A DNA stretch of 40,477 nt from Bacteroidales bacterium UBA3810 (lineage in GTDB: Bacteria > Bacteroidota > Bacteroidia > Bacteroidales > Paludibacteraceae): contig DFEE01000031.1 in the NCBI GenBank assembly GCA_002368645.1, positions 1,896-42,372 of the forward strand, given 5' to 3'. The notes beneath the pieces are model-generated. The model saw only the letters and a program-made list of their open reading frames with translations. It did not search any database and was not told where the DNA came from. Below are positions 7,601-17,900 of this stretch, one piece after another (the stretch's first letter is position 1; the number at the start of each line of letters is the position of its first letter). The translations under genes were made by a program, and so were the position numbers.

Positions 7601-9705
7601 TTCAACTCAAAGAATCGGGAGGGGTAATCGATGTTATATTCCGTAGAGAGGGGTATGTCCAGTCCGACAGACATGAGGTAGGCGCCGGTGAAGGACTTGC
7701 CGTCTAACTCGCAGGGTTCGCCTTCTCCCCAAGCGTTTCGGTCATGGTGGTACGCTACGCGGATGTTCTTCTCATGGAGCGTATAAGTGCGGTCGGGATC
7801 GAGACCTGCCAGACGGATGCGGCGGCTTGCCTGCTTCATGAAGGATGATAGTCCGTAGGCGAAGAGAACGGCGTGGTCTTTGGTATCCGAGACGTACATG
7901 AGGGAAGCCACCTGCTGTCGTTCCACTACCGGTACGGGTTGATACGGAGATACCAGACGGTAAAGATTGCCGAGTTGGATGAGTTCGCGCATCTCTTTAT
8001 AGTCGGCAAAAGCGATGGTACACTGAGCGCGTTCCTCATCGGTCATGTGCGCCGGCTGGAGTTCCATACCCAGACGCCCTGACATCGCCACATCACAACG
8101 GAACTTAATCGGTGTCGTGCGTCCGGTCATGAGGTAGGGACTGCCGCCTATGTGCTGCGCCATGGCGTTGGAGGGGAAGAAATACGAGGTGCCCCATTGG
8201 ATATAGACGCGTTGGAGGGCGTCGTTGTTGTCCGACACCCAGAACTCGTCGAAATACGGCATGAGACCATAGTTAGCGCGTCCGCCGCCGGAGGCGCAGT
8301 TCTGGATGACCACGTTCGGGTACTTGGCGCGGATGCGTTCGAGCGTCTTGACCAGCCCCAAATGGTAGTCCACATAGAGGTTGGACTGTTTGTCTCGCTG
8401 CAGGTAGGTGGAACCGCAGTTCTGGACAGAGGCGTTGGCATCCCATTTGATGTAGGAGATTTCGGGATGTTTAGTGAGTAAGTCATCCACGATATAAAAA
8501 ACACAATCCTGTACCTTTGGGTTTGTCATATCCAACACCAATTGGGTGCCGCCTCGTCCGAGTTTGAGTTCACGTCCTCGCTCCTGTAGCACCCAGTCAG
8601 GGTGTTGTTCATAGAGTTCGGACAGGGTGTTTGTAGCTTCGGGTTCGATCCATATACCGAATTTGATATGCCGCTCTTTGGCGGCATTGGTGAGGGCGTT
8701 CAGTCCATTGGGCAGTTTGCGGGTATCGACCACCCAGTCGCCAAGCGCCGCATCGTCGGAGTTGCGCTGGTACTTGCCTCCGAACCATCCATCGTCCATA
8801 ACGAAGAGTTCACCGCCGAAAGCGGCGATGTCGTTCATCATAGCGAGGATACGCTCCTCGGTGATGTCAAAATAGATACCTTCCCAGGAATTGAGGAGGA
8901 TGTCGCGGGTGGCATTGCCGTTATGAAGCATGCCGCAAGTGCGTGCCCAACGGTGGAAAGCGCGGCTGACGCCGCCCATGCCTTCGTTCGACCATGTATA
9001 AGCCAAATGAGGCGTAGAGAACACTTGTTTCGGTTCCAGCACATACTCGGACGCCATAGGGTCAATACCGGCATAGAAATGAAAACCTTTCTCGTCGGTA
9101 GCGGCAATACGTATCTCGAAGTTACCGGACCAGCAGAGTGCCGCACCGAGCACGCGTCCGTAGTTCTCTTGGGGTACGCCGTCCAACGCAATCATTACTT
9201 CGGGTGCGTCAAGGTGCGCATTACGTGCGCCATCGGAGTTACGGATAGATTTCACGCCGCGCGTGAGAGGCTCCACGGTAGGCACACCTTCCGCCGCCCA
9301 GTTACCGTGAATATGCAGCAAGTGCGGGTTGTCTCCCTCGATAGGCAGATAACCGCTGTCGTACCGCTGCAAGCGCACAGGTCTCTTCTCCGTGTGGGAA
9401 ATATCGTACCATGTCTCGGTCATCTCCACCGCCTTCCATTGCCGTACATGAATGGTCACATAGAACGGCTGCACAAGGTCTTTCGTTTTGATTACCATTT
9501 CCGCATATTGCGAATTGTCGATGTAGGTTGTGTCCTGCGGTCTCAGTTGCAGACTCTGGTCGCCGTCGGCGTGCTCCACAAGGAGCGCCGGAAGATGGAT
9601 ATGGTCGATGTCACCAAAGGTGGGTAACAACTCTATAGCGTGCAACTGCACGCCCACCCAAAGGCAGGCGCACAAGAGCAAGAGATATTTATTTGTTCGT
9701 TTCAT
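7597..9705 (-). CDS. GH36 alpha-galactosidase
   Basis: The 702-aa protein has a signal peptide of about 23 residues ending in LHA, with no lipobox, so it is likely periplasmic. GH36 features are the N-terminal beta-sandwich, the MDDGWFGG loop, the nucleophile Asp422 in YIKWDANAS, the NCASGGGR segment and the acid/base region SDNNDA (Asp492 most likely). The length fits the roughly 700-aa enzymes. It removes alpha-1,6-galactose side chains, so the locus is equipped for galactomannan rather than plain mannan. Its stop overlaps the GH26 start. It is preceded by a short gene for a 39-residue protein. Confidence 0.93.
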   Translation of the reverse strand: MKRTNKYLLLLCACLWVGVQLHAIELLPTFGDIDHIHLPALLVEHADGDQSLQLRPQDTTYIDNSQYAEMVIKTKDLVQPFYVTIHVRQWKAVEMTETWYDISHTEKRPVRLQRYDSGYLPIEGDNPHLLHIHGNWAAEGVPTVEPLTRGVKSIRNSDGARNAHLDAPEVMIALDGVPQENYGRVLGAALCWSGNFEIRIAATDEKGFHFYAGIDPMASEYVLEPKQVFSTPHLAYTWSNEGMGGVSRAFHRWARTCGMLHNGNATRDILLNSWEGIYFDITEERILAMMNDIAAFGGELFVMDDGWFGGKYQRNSDDAALGDWVVDTRKLPNGLNALTNAAKERHIKFGIWIEPEATNTLSELYEQHPDWVLQERGRELKLGRGGTQLVLDMTNPKVQDCVFYIVDDLLTKHPEISYIKWDANASVQNCGSTYLQRDKQSNLYVDYHLGLVKTLERIRAKYPNVVIQNCASGGGRANYGLMPYFDEFWVSDNNDALQRVYIQWGTSYFFPSNAMAQHIGGSPYLMTGRTTPIKFRCDVAMSGRLGMELQPAHMTDEERAQCTIAFADYKEMRELIQLGNLYRLVSPYQPVPVVERQQVASLMYVSDTKDHAVLFAYGLSSFMKQASRRIRLAGLDPDRTYTLHEKNIRVAYHHDRNAWGEGEPCELDGKSFTGAYLMSVGLDIPLSTEYNIDYPSRFFELK

Positions 9706-9725
9706 AGGAAATCCGGTATTAAAAT

Positions 9726-9845
9726 TTATAATGCCGGACCAGTTCCTTTTCCGGTACCAAACCTGACAGTCTGTGAGCCACTTAATAAAGAGGTTGTTGT
9801 TTGTACGGAAATAGTTTCCGTTTCTGGTTTCTTATACATCTTCAT
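9726..9845 (-). CDS. Small protein of 39 aa in the mannan locus
   Basis: A short frame begins with ATG at 9845 and ends with TAA at 9726. It begins MKMYKKPETETISV, continues with a Thr/Ser/Leu segment containing LLSGS, and ends with a Gly-rich FGTGKGTGPAL. This resembles the many small Bacteroidales proteins that start MKKY-x-x-P and have a T-x-V-I / LL-x-x-S pattern; their role is unknown. There is no signal peptide or membrane segment. It lies between the 589-aa modular protein and GH36 on the same strand, so it would be on the operon transcript. The evidence is pattern and position only. Confidence 0.5.
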   Translation of the reverse strand: MKMYKKPETETISVQTTTSLLSGSQTVRFGTGKGTGPAL

Positions 9846-9870
9846 AGCATTTATACATTTACAGATTAGC

Positions 9871-11640
9871 TTATTTTACCAATGCGCCGTTGGCATTATA
9901 TTCAACGCCGTTGCGGAGGATAATAAGTTGTCCGTCACGGATGAACTTGGTAGATCCGTCCATCTTGGCGGATTCGGCATTCTCTACGCCGGTAGTGCCA
10001 TCTTTATGGAAGACGATACGCATCGGAGCTGGAGTCGGTCCGGCAGCCGAAGCATTATAGCCGCAGCTGAGGTACGCACGGTATGGATCCACGGAGCAAG
10101 AGGCATCCTGTACTTGGTAGAAAGCCACACCGTTCGCCCCGTTATTCAACACGTAATTATATGCACCGCTTGTTTGCTCAGCCAATTGGTCAATTTTGGT
10201 ATAGGTTCCGACGAGTGCGCCATTGGTATAGGTGGCTGTTTTGGAAGAGATGTCATCCGAAGTTCCTTCCTCGCTGACGAACTCATACTCGCCTTCGGCA
10301 GCGACGATAAGCACGGGTTTGTCTGCTTCTAGTGCATCCACCTCAGTAGCCCAGATCGTGGCATCGCCGTTGTTAGTGAGCTTGTATGCCTGCACGCCTG
10401 TCGGGAGAGTCGGTACATCAAACGGTAAGACGAGCGTAGCCATACCTGCATCGGTTACATTGAGGTAGCCAGCAACGGTGTTGGTCGGTGTGCCCTCTTT
10501 GATGAAGATGTCTGTTACCGTGTAATTCACACCGCGAATGACAAGCTTGTTACCGTCTAATTGTTGCTTCATCTTGTAAGTAACAGGGAATTCAACTACC
10601 ATCGGAGCCTCATCGCCACTCTGGAAATAATACTCTACGGTAGGGTTAAAAATAGTCCAACTATCTCCGTAAGCCAAAGTCACACGTGGAGCGTCTGTTG
10701 TGCCAATCTCGGAAACACGGAGACAGAGGATATTACCTACTTGTAAGTCAGACAGTTTAGAAGAGGGTATGTCGAAAGTATTAGACCAATTCCCTATTGC
10801 TTGCGAACCAGTCCAAAGAACGGCGTGTTTCAATACGCTGATACCGGTAATGGTCATGTTTTTACCATCAATCTTAATACCTTTCGATGTTAAGAGTGTC
10901 AAATCAGCACTATTTAAAGGGAAAGCGATTGATGTTGTACCAGCTTCAGGAGTAACGCAAGAGCCATTCTCGGATGCGAAATTAAATTCATTATCAGCAT
11001 CAGCACAAGCAAAGATACGGAACTGATCACCATCAGCACTTCCGCTGAGCTCGTATTTAATCACCAGTTTATCGTCCACTTGAATCCCCAAACTGCTGAA
11101 GCGTCCACTATACGCTTGAACACTGTATTTCCAAGCATCATTACCTATACCAAGATTTCCGTTGTTGGGGCATTGGTCAAACCCTACCGCCTCTTCCGAT
11201 ACTTTACCGGCATACCCTTTGAAATACAAACTGCTGAGCGTGGCAGAACCTGCACCTGCTAATTTGATAACAATGTTCTTTATTTTGTTACTTTTAAGTG
11301 GTAATTGTGCACTTGTATTACCGGCATCAATAGTAATATCATTACTTGCAGTTCCATCCGCATAATCGATGGTATAGTTTACACCTACTGTGCTTGTGCT
11401 TGCCAACTCCAGTACCAAAGCTTCGTATTCAGAAGCATCAAAAGCATATTCGCCTTCTCCGAACCAATATTGAGCACCTTTCCACGCTACAGTAGCAGTG
11501 ATAGTTCCATCAGAAACGGTAGCCTCCTCTCCCTCTCCGTACTTGGAGAATCGAGAGAACTCTAAGTCCTGCGTTACTACCGTGGCGTGGGCGGAGAGGG
11601 CGAGGAGTGCCACGGCTAAAATACTAAATAATTTTCTCAT
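9871..11640 (-). CDS. Secreted modular surface protein with T9SS-like C-terminal tail
   Basis: The 589-aa product has a signal peptide ending AHA near residue 19. It is rich in beta-strand and seems to hold at least three sandwich-like modules. One of them, VLWTGSQAIGNWSNTFDI with the following GNILCLRVSEI, is the same module type as in the 434-aa protein downstream of SusD and in the protein encoded ahead of SusC. The C-terminus FIRDGQLIILRNGVEYNANG resembles the type A sorting tail used by the type IX secretion system, in which the tail directs passage across the outer membrane. No catalytic motif is recognised; glycan binding is the likely role, by position and module type. It could instead be an uncharacterised glycoside-active protein. 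Confidence 0.65.
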   Translation of the reverse strand: MRKLFSILAVALLALSAHATVVTQDLEFSRFSKYGEGEEATVSDGTITATVAWKGAQYWFGEGEYAFDASEYEALVLELASTSTVGVNYTIDYADGTASNDITIDAGNTSAQLPLKSNKIKNIVIKLAGAGSATLSSLYFKGYAGKVSEEAVGFDQCPNNGNLGIGNDAWKYSVQAYSGRFSSLGIQVDDKLVIKYELSGSADGDQFRIFACADADNEFNFASENGSCVTPEAGTTSIAFPLNSADLTLLTSKGIKIDGKNMTITGISVLKHAVLWTGSQAIGNWSNTFDIPSSKLSDLQVGNILCLRVSEIGTTDAPRVTLAYGDSWTIFNPTVEYYFQSGDEAPMVVEFPVTYKMKQQLDGNKLVIRGVNYTVTDIFIKEGTPTNTVAGYLNVTDAGMATLVLPFDVPTLPTGVQAYKLTNNGDATIWATEVDALEADKPVLIVAAEGEYEFVSEEGTSDDISSKTATYTNGALVGTYTKIDQLAEQTSGAYNYVLNNGANGVAFYQVQDASCSVDPYRAYLSCGYNASAAGPTPAPMRIVFHKDGTTGVENAESAKMDGSTKFIRDGQLIILRNGVEYNANGALVK

Positions 11641-11834
11641 AATTGTATCGATTTAATTAATTAGTTATTGTTTTATAGCGATTCCCTCCCGATGTCGTCT
11701 TCCGATTACGTGTCGATTACGTCTTGTTTTCGTCCTTTTGCCGTCTTTTTGCCGTCTTTTTTTCGTCTCGTTTACGTGTTTGACAGCAGGAAAACAGCAA
11801 AACAAAAGCCAAACGACAGGGAAATGAGAGGGAA
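11641..11834 (-). other. Long leader between two modular protein genes
   Basis: The 194 bp contain no gene. On the transcribed minus strand there is a run of GACGGCAAAAA / GACGAAAA units (about 11699-11775), and no clear TAnnTTTG promoter. It may be a spacer for differential expression inside the operon. Confidence 0.4.
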
Positions 11835-13139
11835 CTAATAGGACTCAATCATTTGTCCGAGGGCGTTGAATATCTTACCGTCGCGGAGGATATAGAGTTG
11901 TCCATTGCGGAGTACTTTGTTACTGCTCACATAGTGATGTTGCACATCCTCTATGGCAGTAGTACCGCTTTTCGGTTTGCCGATGACGATAGATGTGAGG
12001 TGATAGCCTTGTCCGCGGATGACTAGACCATGGTCCGCGATATCCTGTGCGATTTCGTTGGAAGCGACCTTGTAGGCGAAGAAGGAGTCATGGCTAGTAA
12101 CAGCAAGGTCAGTCCAGTCCCAGTTATCTCCGGCTTTGTATGTGAGGGCGAACTGTGCGTTTTCGATAGCATCTGCATAGTAGATTTTGATACTGTCGTC
12201 TTTGGCAAGCCCAGCCAACATATCCTGTTGCACATTGTAGGTATCGAATTGTTCACCCGGGTATTCCTCCGCGTTCCATGAGATAGCGAAATCGCCAGTC
12301 CAGACATTCGTAAATGCGTATTCAGCAGGAGTCTCGGGTTCCGGTTGTGGTTCGGGTTCATCGCCCGGTTCTTGGTAAGGCAGGAGTTGCAGTTTGGTCA
12401 CGGTACAGAGTTTGCCTTGGATGGTCAGACCGGAAGTTTTGATATTAGCTACGAGGTCCGCATCAGCCACGGCATAACGATAAGTGCCTGCTGCAGTTAG
12501 CGACTCCCAGTTCGTACCGGGAATAGCAGTCCATGGATCGTTAGCGGCGATATTGATTTGGCAATAGGAGTCGGTGAGATCGGTAATGGTGATTGCGATA
12601 GAGTCGTTGAGCGCCAAGTTTTGCAGTTTGGCAGCTTCAATGCCGAAGCCGTCATTTCCCTCTGCACCCAGCACTTGTGTACCTTCCCAGAGTGTTTCCA
12701 CTACGCGGTCAGTCGGTTGGGGCTCCGGGTCTTGCGGTTCGGGGTCTTGGTCTTCGGTTACCAATGTGACTTTGCTGATGAGGCTGTTGTCACCCTGATA
12801 GATGTAGATATTCTTTCCCGAGAAAGCTGTAATGTCTTCTTGCGTGAAGGTCAGGTCGAAATGGTCTTCGCCACCGTTGACCCATGGCCACTGGGAGTCG
12901 AGCGAAGGGATCGTAGTCTCCGACCAGTCAGGCGCACCTTTGTAGCAGATTTTGAAGTTTGCGCCGGACTCGGGCACAGAGAGATAGATACGGAGAATGT
13001 CGCCCTGGTTGAAAGAAGCGACGGTCTCGCTGTTGATTTCCACGCCGTCGGTGTAGGTTGATTCCCATAGTGTAGTCTCCGCTGCGGAGAGGGAGAGGGT
13101 GGCAGCAAGGGCTGCGAAGAAAGTAAAGAATTTTTTCAT
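11835..13139 (-). CDS. Secreted three-module protein with T9SS-like C-terminal tail
   Basis: Read from the ATG at 13139 (an upstream in-frame ATG at 13175 adds a non-signal stretch), the protein has 434 aa. A signal peptide ends near LSLSA. Three beta-sandwich-like modules start TTLWESTYTDG, ETLWEGTQVLG and FTNVWTGDFAI, and are joined by acidic Pro-rich linkers (DPEPQDPEPQPTD and EPEPQPEPETP). The C-terminal tail VLRNGQLYILRDGKIFNALG matches the T9SS type A sorting pattern. The gene directly follows SusD, the usual place for SusE/SusF-like surface glycan-binding proteins, so glycan capture is the probable job. The T9SS-like tail in place of a lipobox is unusual for that position. No enzyme motif is seen. 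Confidence 0.68.
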   Translation of the reverse strand: MKKFFTFFAALAATLSLSAAETTLWESTYTDGVEINSETVASFNQGDILRIYLSVPESGANFKICYKGAPDWSETTIPSLDSQWPWVNGGEDHFDLTFTQEDITAFSGKNIYIYQGDNSLISKVTLVTEDQDPEPQDPEPQPTDRVVETLWEGTQVLGAEGNDGFGIEAAKLQNLALNDSIAITITDLTDSYCQINIAANDPWTAIPGTNWESLTAAGTYRYAVADADLVANIKTSGLTIQGKLCTVTKLQLLPYQEPGDEPEPQPEPETPAEYAFTNVWTGDFAISWNAEEYPGEQFDTYNVQQDMLAGLAKDDSIKIYYADAIENAQFALTYKAGDNWDWTDLAVTSHDSFFAYKVASNEIAQDIADHGLVIRGQGYHLTSIVIGKPKSGTTAIEDVQHHYVSSNKVLRNGQLYILRDGKIFNALGQMIESY

Positions 13140-13165
13140 AATAGTTTTTTTATTTTTAACATAGA

Positions 13166-14899
13166 TTATTGCCATCCGGGGTTGTTGGCGTTGATAGCAG
13201 AGTTGGTATTAAGTTCCTGTACGGGAATGGGGAAGAGGAGGTTACGAGAGGTTCGTGTTTTGGATACATCGCAATCATCCATACCCACCGCATTCATGGC
13301 ATCGAGGTAGATGCCCCATCGGATAAGGTCCCATCGTCTGTCGGCTTCGCATGCAAGTTCTTTGGCTCGTTCCTCTAAGATAGCAGCTCGTCGGGCTTCT
13401 TTGGTAGCGAGAGGTTTGTCTCCTCCCATGGAAGCACGGAGAGCATTGGAACGTTCCCGCACTTTGTTGAGTTGCAGAAGAGCATCTCCGGGTTTATCCA
13501 GTTCGTTGAGCGCTTCAGCATATATGAGGATGACATCGGCGAGTCGTAGGAAAGGCCAGTTGGCGTCAGCGAGGTCGGTAGAAGGGTTAGAGACATCAGC
13601 ATATTTGGTAGTGAACGCGAGACACTCGTCGGACATTGAATAGCGGTAATTGACCCCGTCGGCATAGATGCCGGAATGCTCCACCTCTGCCATCTGTTGG
13701 TACTCGGGTGTATAAGGGTAGTAGAAGCCGGAGTTATCTTCTCTTTGGTATGTAACTCGCCAGCGGTGTTTTACCCCTTGTGTGATGCGATAGTCGTCAT
13801 GGTCAAATAGGTCATACCAATGACGCGTACATCCGACCCATTGTCCCGACTGTATAAAATCGGTGTTCTCAGGCATGGTGTATCCTTCGTACCAAGAGTG
13901 TACGGTGATTTTATAAGTGGCATCTCCTGAGACAGTGCCGATAGAGAAGAGGAACTCGGAGGCAGTAGCATTTGCTTTCTTCCAAAGTTGGTCGTAGTTT
14001 AGGAGGGCATAATCGCCATATGTACCGGAAAGGAGTTCTTCCGCCCAATCGGCAGCCTGTTGGTATAGTTGCAGGGGATCCAATGACTCATATCCGGAAA
14101 CGGTCTGTTTGAAGAACGAATGCGTTTGGAGGGGAGCATATGATTTAGTGCCAGAAGAGAAGTCGTATGCCGTACCGGTACGCACGACCAGTTCCGTTCC
14201 TGCAGGCATGGCGTACGAAGCTTCGGTAGCATAGACTTTGGCGAGTAGTCCTGCCGCGGATCCTGCGGACACGTGTCCGGGTTTATAGTCCGGGTCGGTG
14301 TTCTTATAGAGCATGCGTGTAGCAGGTTCGAGCAGGGAGATAATGTGATTGAAGACGTCAGTAACCGGTTTGCGTGGTTGGTTGCGGTCGAAATTCTCGG
14401 TTTCGGGTTGAATAGGGATCTCGCCGTAAGCACGGACGAGGAGGAAATAGGCGAAAGCCTTATGGAAGCGCAGTTCGCCAAGGGCATTGTTTTTCTGCGC
14501 TTCAGTAATATTCTTCATTGCAGCAATTTGTCGTTCAGCTTCGTTAGCTCGTCCAATTAGTCCGTAGCAACCTTTCCAGAGCGCGTCGGTGACATCGCTT
14601 TCGCCCTGGAAATTGCCGACACCGAACTTCCCGAATGCCCACGCCGGTCCGGATATATAATCGGCATCAAACTCCAGTACTCTGGGGAAATAACCCCAGC
14701 AGAAAATGTCGTATATCCATTTGGAGTAGACACCGGTAACCCATTGTGCGCATGCTTCTTCGCTGTCTCCGATGGCTTTGTCGGTGACGAGGGAAGCGGT
14801 GTCTTCCTCAATCCACGAGCAGGAAGGGAGCGTGAATGTGCTGACCGCTAACGCTATAAGACCGATAATAAAAAGTCTATTAGATATATTCTTTCTCAT
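13166..14899 (-). CDS. susD-like: SusD/RagB-family glycan-binding lipoprotein
   Basis: The ATG at 14899 is preferred because AAAGGAG lies 9 nt before it; an upstream ATG at 14917 shares its A with the SusC stop and lacks such a site. The 577-aa protein has a lipobox TLPSC (Cys27). Typical SusD features follow: alpha-helical TPR-like repeats, a WNSP-like region, and the C-terminal block ILEERAKELACEADRRWDLIRWG near residues 504-526. SusD proteins form a hinged lid over the SusC barrel on the cell surface and catch oligosaccharides. Its partner gene lies immediately upstream. Confidence 0.93.
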   Translation of the reverse strand: MRKNISNRLFIIGLIALAVSTFTLPSCSWIEEDTASLVTDKAIGDSEEACAQWVTGVYSKWIYDIFCWGYFPRVLEFDADYISGPAWAFGKFGVGNFQGESDVTDALWKGCYGLIGRANEAERQIAAMKNITEAQKNNALGELRFHKAFAYFLLVRAYGEIPIQPETENFDRNQPRKPVTDVFNHIISLLEPATRMLYKNTDPDYKPGHVSAGSAAGLLAKVYATEASYAMPAGTELVVRTGTAYDFSSGTKSYAPLQTHSFFKQTVSGYESLDPLQLYQQAADWAEELLSGTYGDYALLNYDQLWKKANATASEFLFSIGTVSGDATYKITVHSWYEGYTMPENTDFIQSGQWVGCTRHWYDLFDHDDYRITQGVKHRWRVTYQREDNSGFYYPYTPEYQQMAEVEHSGIYADGVNYRYSMSDECLAFTTKYADVSNPSTDLADANWPFLRLADVILIYAEALNELDKPGDALLQLNKVRERSNALRASMGGDKPLATKEARRAAILEERAKELACEADRRWDLIRWGIYLDAMNAVGMDDCDVSKTRTSRNLLFPIPVQELNTNSAINANNPGWQ

Positions 14900-14916
14900 G
14901 ATAATTTCTCCTTTCA

Positions 14917-17900
14917 TTAGAAGGTAAAGTTAATACCGAGTGAATAGGTGCGTGCTGAGGGGTATGAATAAGAGTCCACCCCGGGGCAAGCGGCATTGGT
15001 ACCTGCGGCATTAACCTCCGGGTCGTACCATGAATAACGGGTAAGCGTGAAGAGGTTGTTTGCCGTGAAAGTGAAGTTGATTTTCTCAAGCCAAGGCGCC
15101 GGTTTATCCCATTGGTAAGCAAGCGTGAGGTATTTCATTTTGAGGAAAGATCCGTCCTCAACCCAACGTGTAGAGGGGAGCCAGTTTCTATAATAATCAT
15201 CCGTAGCTTTGGGCCAAAGGATGGTAGCTCCGGAGTTTACACGTTCCTCCGTCCATCGTGTGTCGTAGGCTGCGCGTGTGATATTTCCCTGATTCTCAAG
15301 TTTGATGTCTTGAAGATTATAGTTGAGGATATCATTTCCGTAAGAGCCAGTGAGCATAAAGGAGAGCGAGAGCCCTTTCCAAGAGACTATAGAAGAGAGC
15401 GAACCTGTGAAATCGGGATTGGTATTACCAATAATGGTTCTATCATCCGTTGTGACATATCCGTCGCCGTTACGGTCCTTGTACCGAATCTCACCAACAT
15501 AGCGGAGCGCATCGGCGTCGGATAGTTCGGCATATGCCTTATTGAGGCGCACTTCGTCGATGGAGTTATAGAATCCGTCTTCCTCATACCCGTATAGTGT
15601 TCCAATAGGACATCCGTTGCGTTGTAGGAATACTTGATCAGCTTTGGACCAAAGGGCAGTGGCGTATTGGTCTCCAGAGAGCCCGCCGATTCGGTTACGG
15701 TTCAACGAGAAATTGACATCAATATGCCATTTCCAGTCGCTTTTGTCAATCAGTTGCGCCCCGAGGGTAATCTCCACGCCCTGGTTGATGACATGACCTG
15801 AGTTCACCATCATCTGGCTATAACCGGAAGAAGACGGTATAGTAATATTCTGGAGCAGGTCGCGGGTTTTTTTCCAATAATAATCGACGGTGAGGTTAAT
15901 GCGGTTATTGATAAATCCTATATCCAGACCAACATCCGCTTGGTCAGTCGTTTCCCATCGGAGGTTGGTGTTGGCGGGTCCTCTCCAGTCGATGGTAGCG
16001 ACACCAGACTCCAACGCGCCGGCATAGGGGTAGTTGGCGGCAGTAAGGACGGTGAGCGTCCTATATGCGCCGATGCCCTGGTTTCCTGTCTCACCGAATG
16101 AGACACGCCATTTCCAGTTAGAGAGGACCTCCTGGTCTTGCATCCATACCTCGTCAATCATTCTCCATGCAAAAGCTCCGGAGAAGAACGGCGCCCATTT
16201 ATTTTTGGCAGCAAAAGAGGAGGAGCCGTCCACACGTGCAGAAGCCGTGAAGAGGTAGCGTCCCATGAGGGTGTAGTTGACACGAGCGAGAAAGGACTCG
16301 AGCGATTGCTTGGTCTCGCTACTGCGTACCACGGCTCTGTCCACTGCCATGTCCATATTGGCATCCTTGGTAAGGTCATTGGGGAAATTGGAAGCAGACA
16401 TCGACTCATTAGTTCCCTCACCGCGCTCAAATGTCACACCAAGGACAGCATTAATAGCGTGATTCTCATTGAACTTATGGTCAAACATAAGGAGGGTCTC
16501 CAAAGCGAGGCTTTTCCATATATTGGAAGCCTTACCCGCCTTGCCATTAATAGGCGAGCGCCCTTCATAGGTATGGCGATTATAGTAGGTCCCGCGATGA
16601 CCATCGTTATAACCCAGACCGATATTTTGGCGAAGTTTGAGCCATGGTTGAATCTTAAACTCCAAAAAGGAAGACGAGAACCATGACATCTGCTTGAGGC
16701 GGTCTTTGGTATCCGAGACATAATACTGCGGGTTCGCCGCCAGCCAGTTGAGTTCATCGAGCTGCTCTGTGGCAGTATGTACGCCATAGGTAGGCGGAAA
16801 GAGCAATGCCGAGCGGATGATATTCTGGCTCTCTGAATTGGTTTTCTGGAAATCCGAAGTAGCCAATGAGAAATGCTGTGATGTTCCGACCTCAAGCCAT
16901 TTTGTGATGTGCCAAGCGGTGTTAATAGAGAGCCCGAATTTCTCATAGCCGGAGTTCTTGACTATACCCTGCTGGTTGGTGTAGGAGCCGGAAAAAGAAT
17001 AGTAGCCTTTATCCGTACCTCCGGAGACAGAAGCGAAATACTCCTGCTCCACCCCGGTACGGAATATCTGTTTTTGCCAATCGGCAACGGCAATCTCGGA
17101 AAGCGCTCCTGTCTCGGGGTTTGTGACCACCCGAGGGTTAAGATAATCCTCGGGAGATGGTTCATACTCGTTTCCATTCCAGATACCTCGTTGAAAATCG
17201 TGCTGATCTGGTTTCCCCATATAGGTTCGTGCGTTATACGCCTGCTCATTCCGATAAAGGGCATAGGTATATGGATCCAGCACGGGGATTGTTTTCATCA
17301 CTTGCTGTATGCCTACCCGCAATCCCACCTCCACTTTCGGTTTACCTTCTTTTCCTTTTCGGGTCGTAATAATGACCACACCATTGGCACCGCGCGAACC
17401 ATAGATAGCTGTTGCAGAAGCGTCCTTGAGCACCTCAATTTTCTCAATGTCGTTGGGATTAATCATTGAAAGAGGGTTTTGGGTCTGGCTCACTCCATCA
17501 TTGGCATCAGAGGAAGGCATGTTATTAGGATCGGTGCCGAAAGGTACTCCGTCCACTATATAGAGGGGTTGCGAGGAGGTTGTAAACGAGTTGGCACCGC
17601 GCACGGTAATGCTAACTCCCGAACCAGGTGCTCCGTCGGATTGCTTGACATCCACTCCGGCAATCTTTCCCTGAATACCCATCGCCGCATTTGTCTGTGC
17701 GCCGGATAGCAGTTCCTCTGATTTGATTTGGCTGACCGCACCGGAGAGGTCGCGTTTCTTCATCGTACCATACCCGATGACCACCACTTCGTCCATCAGT
17801 TGGGCATCCTCCACAAGCGTCACTTCCACCGAGGTCTTACCTTTGATATTCACCACTTGGGTCTTATAACCTATCATGGAGATTTGAAGAATGAACTTAT

